A DNA stretch of 22,867 bases from positions 1 to 22,867 of the forward strand of contig JARLHY010000083.1 in NCBI GenBank assembly GCA_031292015.1, written 5' to 3'. The DNA comes from Negativicutes bacterium (GTDB lineage Bacteria > Bacillota_C > Negativicutes > Sporomusales_B > JARLHX01). Both the position numbers and the translations under genes were made by a program. Below the pieces are notes generated by a model. It was given only the letters and a program-made list of their open reading frames with translations. It was not told the DNA's origin and ran no database searches. Positions 20,755 to 22,867 of this stretch are shown in pieces (positions within the stretch are counted from its first letter, which is position 1; each line of letters begins with the position of its first letter).

Positions 20755-22461
20755 ATGTTTTCGCGTCCGAAATCAATCGCCATGCTGTGCGCTGTCGCGC
20801 TTCTGGTGGCGATTCTTATTCCTTTGGCCCATCATACCCAGGCCGCCTCGTTCCGACCGGAGAAGAGCACCGCCGGTATGGTGGTGAGTACCCAAAAAAT
20901 CGCCAGCGATATTGGCCGGCAAGTCCTTAAAGACGGCGGTAACGCTGTCGACGCAGCAGTGGCTGTAGGCTACGCCCTGGCGGTAGTCCATCCCGTCGCC
21001 GGCAATCTGGGCGGCGGCGGTTTCGCCATTATCCACCTTGCGGGCGGCCAGACAGTGGCCCTCGATTTTCGGGAGACTGCCCCGGGCAAAGCCAGTCGCG
21101 ACATGTACCTCGACGCTAAGGGCGAAGTCATCAAGGACGCCAGCGTTGAAGGGTATCTGGCGGCAGGCGTGCCGGGAACCGTGGCCGGCATGAGCGCCAT
21201 GCTCCAGCGCTACGGGACCAAAAGCCTGGCCGAGCTCATCAAGCCCGCCGTCCAATACGCCGAGAACGGCTTTGCCATCAGCGGCCGTCAGGCCGAGACC
21301 TTCAGGGAATATTCCGCCCGGCTTGGTAAATTCGCGTCCACCAGGAAATATTTTTTAAAGCCGGACGGCTCTACCTATAGTGAGGGAGAAATCCTCATCC
21401 AGAAAGATTTGGCCGCGACCTTGCGTCTGATCGCCAGCAAAGGGCCTGACTCCTTCTACAAAGGAGAGATCGCCGGTCTGATCGCCGGCGACATGGCTGC
21501 GAACGGCGGCATCATTACGAAGGACGACCTGGCTGGATACAGGCCGGTGTGGCGGGAGCCGGTAAAAGGCACCTATCGCGGCTGCGAAATTATCTCCATG
21601 GCGCCGCCAAGCTCAGGCGGAACCCATATTATCCAGATGCTCAACATTCTCGAAGGCTACGATCTGAAGGCTCTGGGCTTCAATTCGTCGGCCTCCGTCC
21701 ACCTGATGGCCGAGGCTATGCGCCATGCCTACGCCGATCGCTCCGAATTCATGGGCGACCCCGATTTTGTCACAGTCCCGGTGAAGGGCTTGATATCCAA
21801 ATCATACGCCGCCCAGATCAGAAGCCAGATCGACCCTGACCGGGCGACCCCCAGCAGCGTGGTCAAGCCGGGTGATCCGGGGGTCCACGAAGGATCCAAC
21901 ACCACCCACTACTCTGTTGTCGACAAGTGGGGCAACGCCGTTGCCGTCACCTACACCGTCAACGACTACTACGGCTGCGGTGCGGCGGTCAACGGCGCCG
22001 GCTTCTTGCTGAACAACGAAATGGATGATTTCTCTATCAAACCGGGTGTCCCCAATCTTTATGGCCTCGTCGGCGGTGACGCGAACGCCGTCGAACCCTA
22101 TAAGCGCCCCTTGAGCTCGATGTCGCCGTCCGTGGTGCTCAAAGACGGCAAACTATACATGGTGGTGGGCAGCCCGGGCGGCGCCCGGATCATCACCACC
22201 GTGCTGCAGGTCATTCTTAATGTCGTGGATCATGGCATGAACATCCGCGAAGCGGTGGACGCGCCGCGAGTCCATATGCAGTGGCTGCCGGATGAAATCC
22301 GCATTGAAAGGAACGGACTGTCCCAGGATGTCATCGACAAACTGACAGCCATGGGCTACACCGTGGTAGTCAAAGCGCCGATGGGCGACGTCAACGCCAT
22401 TATCATCGATCCGGCCACCGGCGTCATGTACGGAGCCGGTGACCCCCGCAACGAATTTTAG
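20755..22461 (+). CDS. ggt: Gamma-glutamyltransferase, exported
   Basis: An N-terminal-nucleophile hydrolase of 568 aa that cleaves gamma-glutamyl bonds of glutathione and similar peptides outside the cytoplasm. A signal peptide (about 1-30, ending TQAA) is visible. The large-subunit core includes GGNAVDAAVAVGYALAVV, NLGGGGFAIIH, DFRETAP and AGVPGTVAGM. Self-processing should occur before Thr383, the catalytic Thr at the start of TTHYSVVD, with the small-subunit motif PLSSMSPS and the oxyanion loop GSPGGARI further on. AGGGAGG lies upstream of the ATG. A hairpin terminator separates it from the previous gene and ilvD follows 92 bp later. Confidence 0.96.
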   Translation: MFSRPKSIAMLCAVALLVAILIPLAHHTQAASFRPEKSTAGMVVSTQKIASDIGRQVLKDGGNAVDAAVAVGYALAVVHPVAGNLGGGGFAIIHLAGGQTVALDFRETAPGKASRDMYLDAKGEVIKDASVEGYLAAGVPGTVAGMSAMLQRYGTKSLAELIKPAVQYAENGFAISGRQAETFREYSARLGKFASTRKYFLKPDGSTYSEGEILIQKDLAATLRLIASKGPDSFYKGEIAGLIAGDMAANGGIITKDDLAGYRPVWREPVKGTYRGCEIISMAPPSSGGTHIIQMLNILEGYDLKALGFNSSASVHLMAEAMRHAYADRSEFMGDPDFVTVPVKGLISKSYAAQIRSQIDPDRATPSSVVKPGDPGVHEGSNTTHYSVVDKWGNAVAVTYTVNDYYGCGAAVNGAGFLLNNEMDDFSIKPGVPNLYGLVGGDANAVEPYKRPLSSMSPSVVLKDGKLYMVVGSPGGARIITTVLQVILNVVDHGMNIREAVDAPRVHMQWLPDEIRIERNGLSQDVIDKLTAMGYTVVVKAPMGDVNAIIIDPATGVMYGAGDPRNEF

Positions 22462-22553
22462 AAAAATACTTCTCCTTATGGCGAGAGGATTAGCGGCGAT
22501 GGCGGCGAATCTAATGCTAACATTTATTTTCTAGCTGCAAAGGAGAGAGGACA

Positions 22554-22867
22554 ATGAACAGCGATATCGCGAAAAAAGGTTCAACCCGCGCCGCCCATCG
22601 GTCTTTGTTTTATGCCATGGGTTATACCCCCGAAGACTTGGCCAAGCCGCTGATCGGCGTGGTCAACTCTTTTAACGAAATCATTCCCGGCCATTTTCAC
22701 CTGCGGGATATCGCTGAAGGCGCCAAGCTTGGCGTAACGGCCGCTGGCGGCACGCCGGTGGAATTTCCCGCCATCGGTATCTGCGACGGCATCGCCATGG
22801 GCCATGACGGCATGAAATATCCGTTGCCCAGCCGCGAACTCATCGCCGACTCCATCGAGGCGATGGC
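22554..22867 (+). CDS. ilvD: Dihydroxy-acid dehydratase, 3' end beyond the window
   Basis: The first 104 codons of the Fe-S enzyme that dehydrates 2,3-dihydroxy acids in valine, isoleucine and leucine synthesis. Typical IlvD motifs are visible: the N-terminal [39 protein letters not shown], and [15 protein letters not shown] with [13 protein letters not shown]; the Cys and Asp of CDG are cofactor ligands in the family. AAAGGAGAG precedes the ATG at 22554. The 92-bp gap after ggt is too short for a T-box leader and shows none. Confidence 0.95.
   Translation, partial: MNSDIAKKGSTRAAHRSLFYAMGYTPEDLAKPLIGVVNSFNEIIPGHFHLRDIAEGAKLGVTAAGGTPVEFPAIGICDGIAMGHDGMKYPLPSRELIADSIEAM

Noticed and set aside
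22462..22553. T-box leader before ilvD
   Set aside because: Only 92 bp are available and neither the T-box core nor a terminator hairpin is present.

Overview
The window (about 22.9 kb, moderately GC-rich) reads as chromosomal DNA of an anaerobic, endospore-forming Firmicute of the Negativicutes, most likely Sporomusaceae. This is inferred from strong AGGAGG ribosome sites, sigma-A promoters, a DUF3231 protein, an orphan sporulation-type sensor kinase, Hfq, abundant signalling genes and the codon style. No taxonomic search was possible.

Region 1 (1-5870): the 3' part of a metal-dependent amidohydrolase converges on a three-gene NitT/TauT-type ABC importer (binding lipoprotein, permease, ATPase, all on minus). 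Divergent from the importer is a plus-strand run: an internally duplicated protein of unknown function, thiD (HMP/HMP-P kinase) and a stand-alone CheY-like receiver with a probable TTG start. Uptake of a pyrimidine or thiamine precursor is one possible theme, but it is not proven.

Region 2 (5870-6370): two near-consensus tandem promoters drive a tRNA cluster, Asp(GTC)-Phe(GAA)-Gly(GCC)-Cys(GCA), which ends in a strong terminator.

Region 3 (6370-10690): an arsR-acr3 operon for inorganic arsenite efflux, with promoter and candidate operator. It converges, through a shared perfect 20-bp terminator stem, on a large orphan membrane histidine kinase (extracytoplasmic sensor, two PAS domains, HisKA, HATPase).

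Region 4 (10690-13700): mostly non-coding or small-gene territory. It holds a degenerate tandem repeat of about 42 bp (about 21-bp sub-periodicity) with a minus-strand terminator at one end, a 51-codon small ORF ending in a 25-bp perfect palindrome, a 62-aa small gene, a stand-alone hfq and a DUF3231 gene.

Region 5 (13700-18820): a methyl-accepting chemotaxis protein with a clear promoter, then a second arsenic locus: a cysteine-rich MarR regulator with a 16-bp tandem direct repeat at its promoter, an ArsP-type permease, and an arsenite methyltransferase fused to an ArsN2-like GNAT domain. Together the two loci would cover As(III) efflux, methylation to MAs(III) and organoarsenical efflux.

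Region 6 (18820-22867): an HD-GYP cyclic-di-GMP phosphodiesterase, a small protein built of 19-residue repeats, a secreted gamma-glutamyltransferase and the 5' end of ilvD. The most unusual material is the decayed repeat block (10838-11215), the 19-residue-repeat small protein, the ArsM-ArsN2 fusion with its tandem operator, and several small ORFs.
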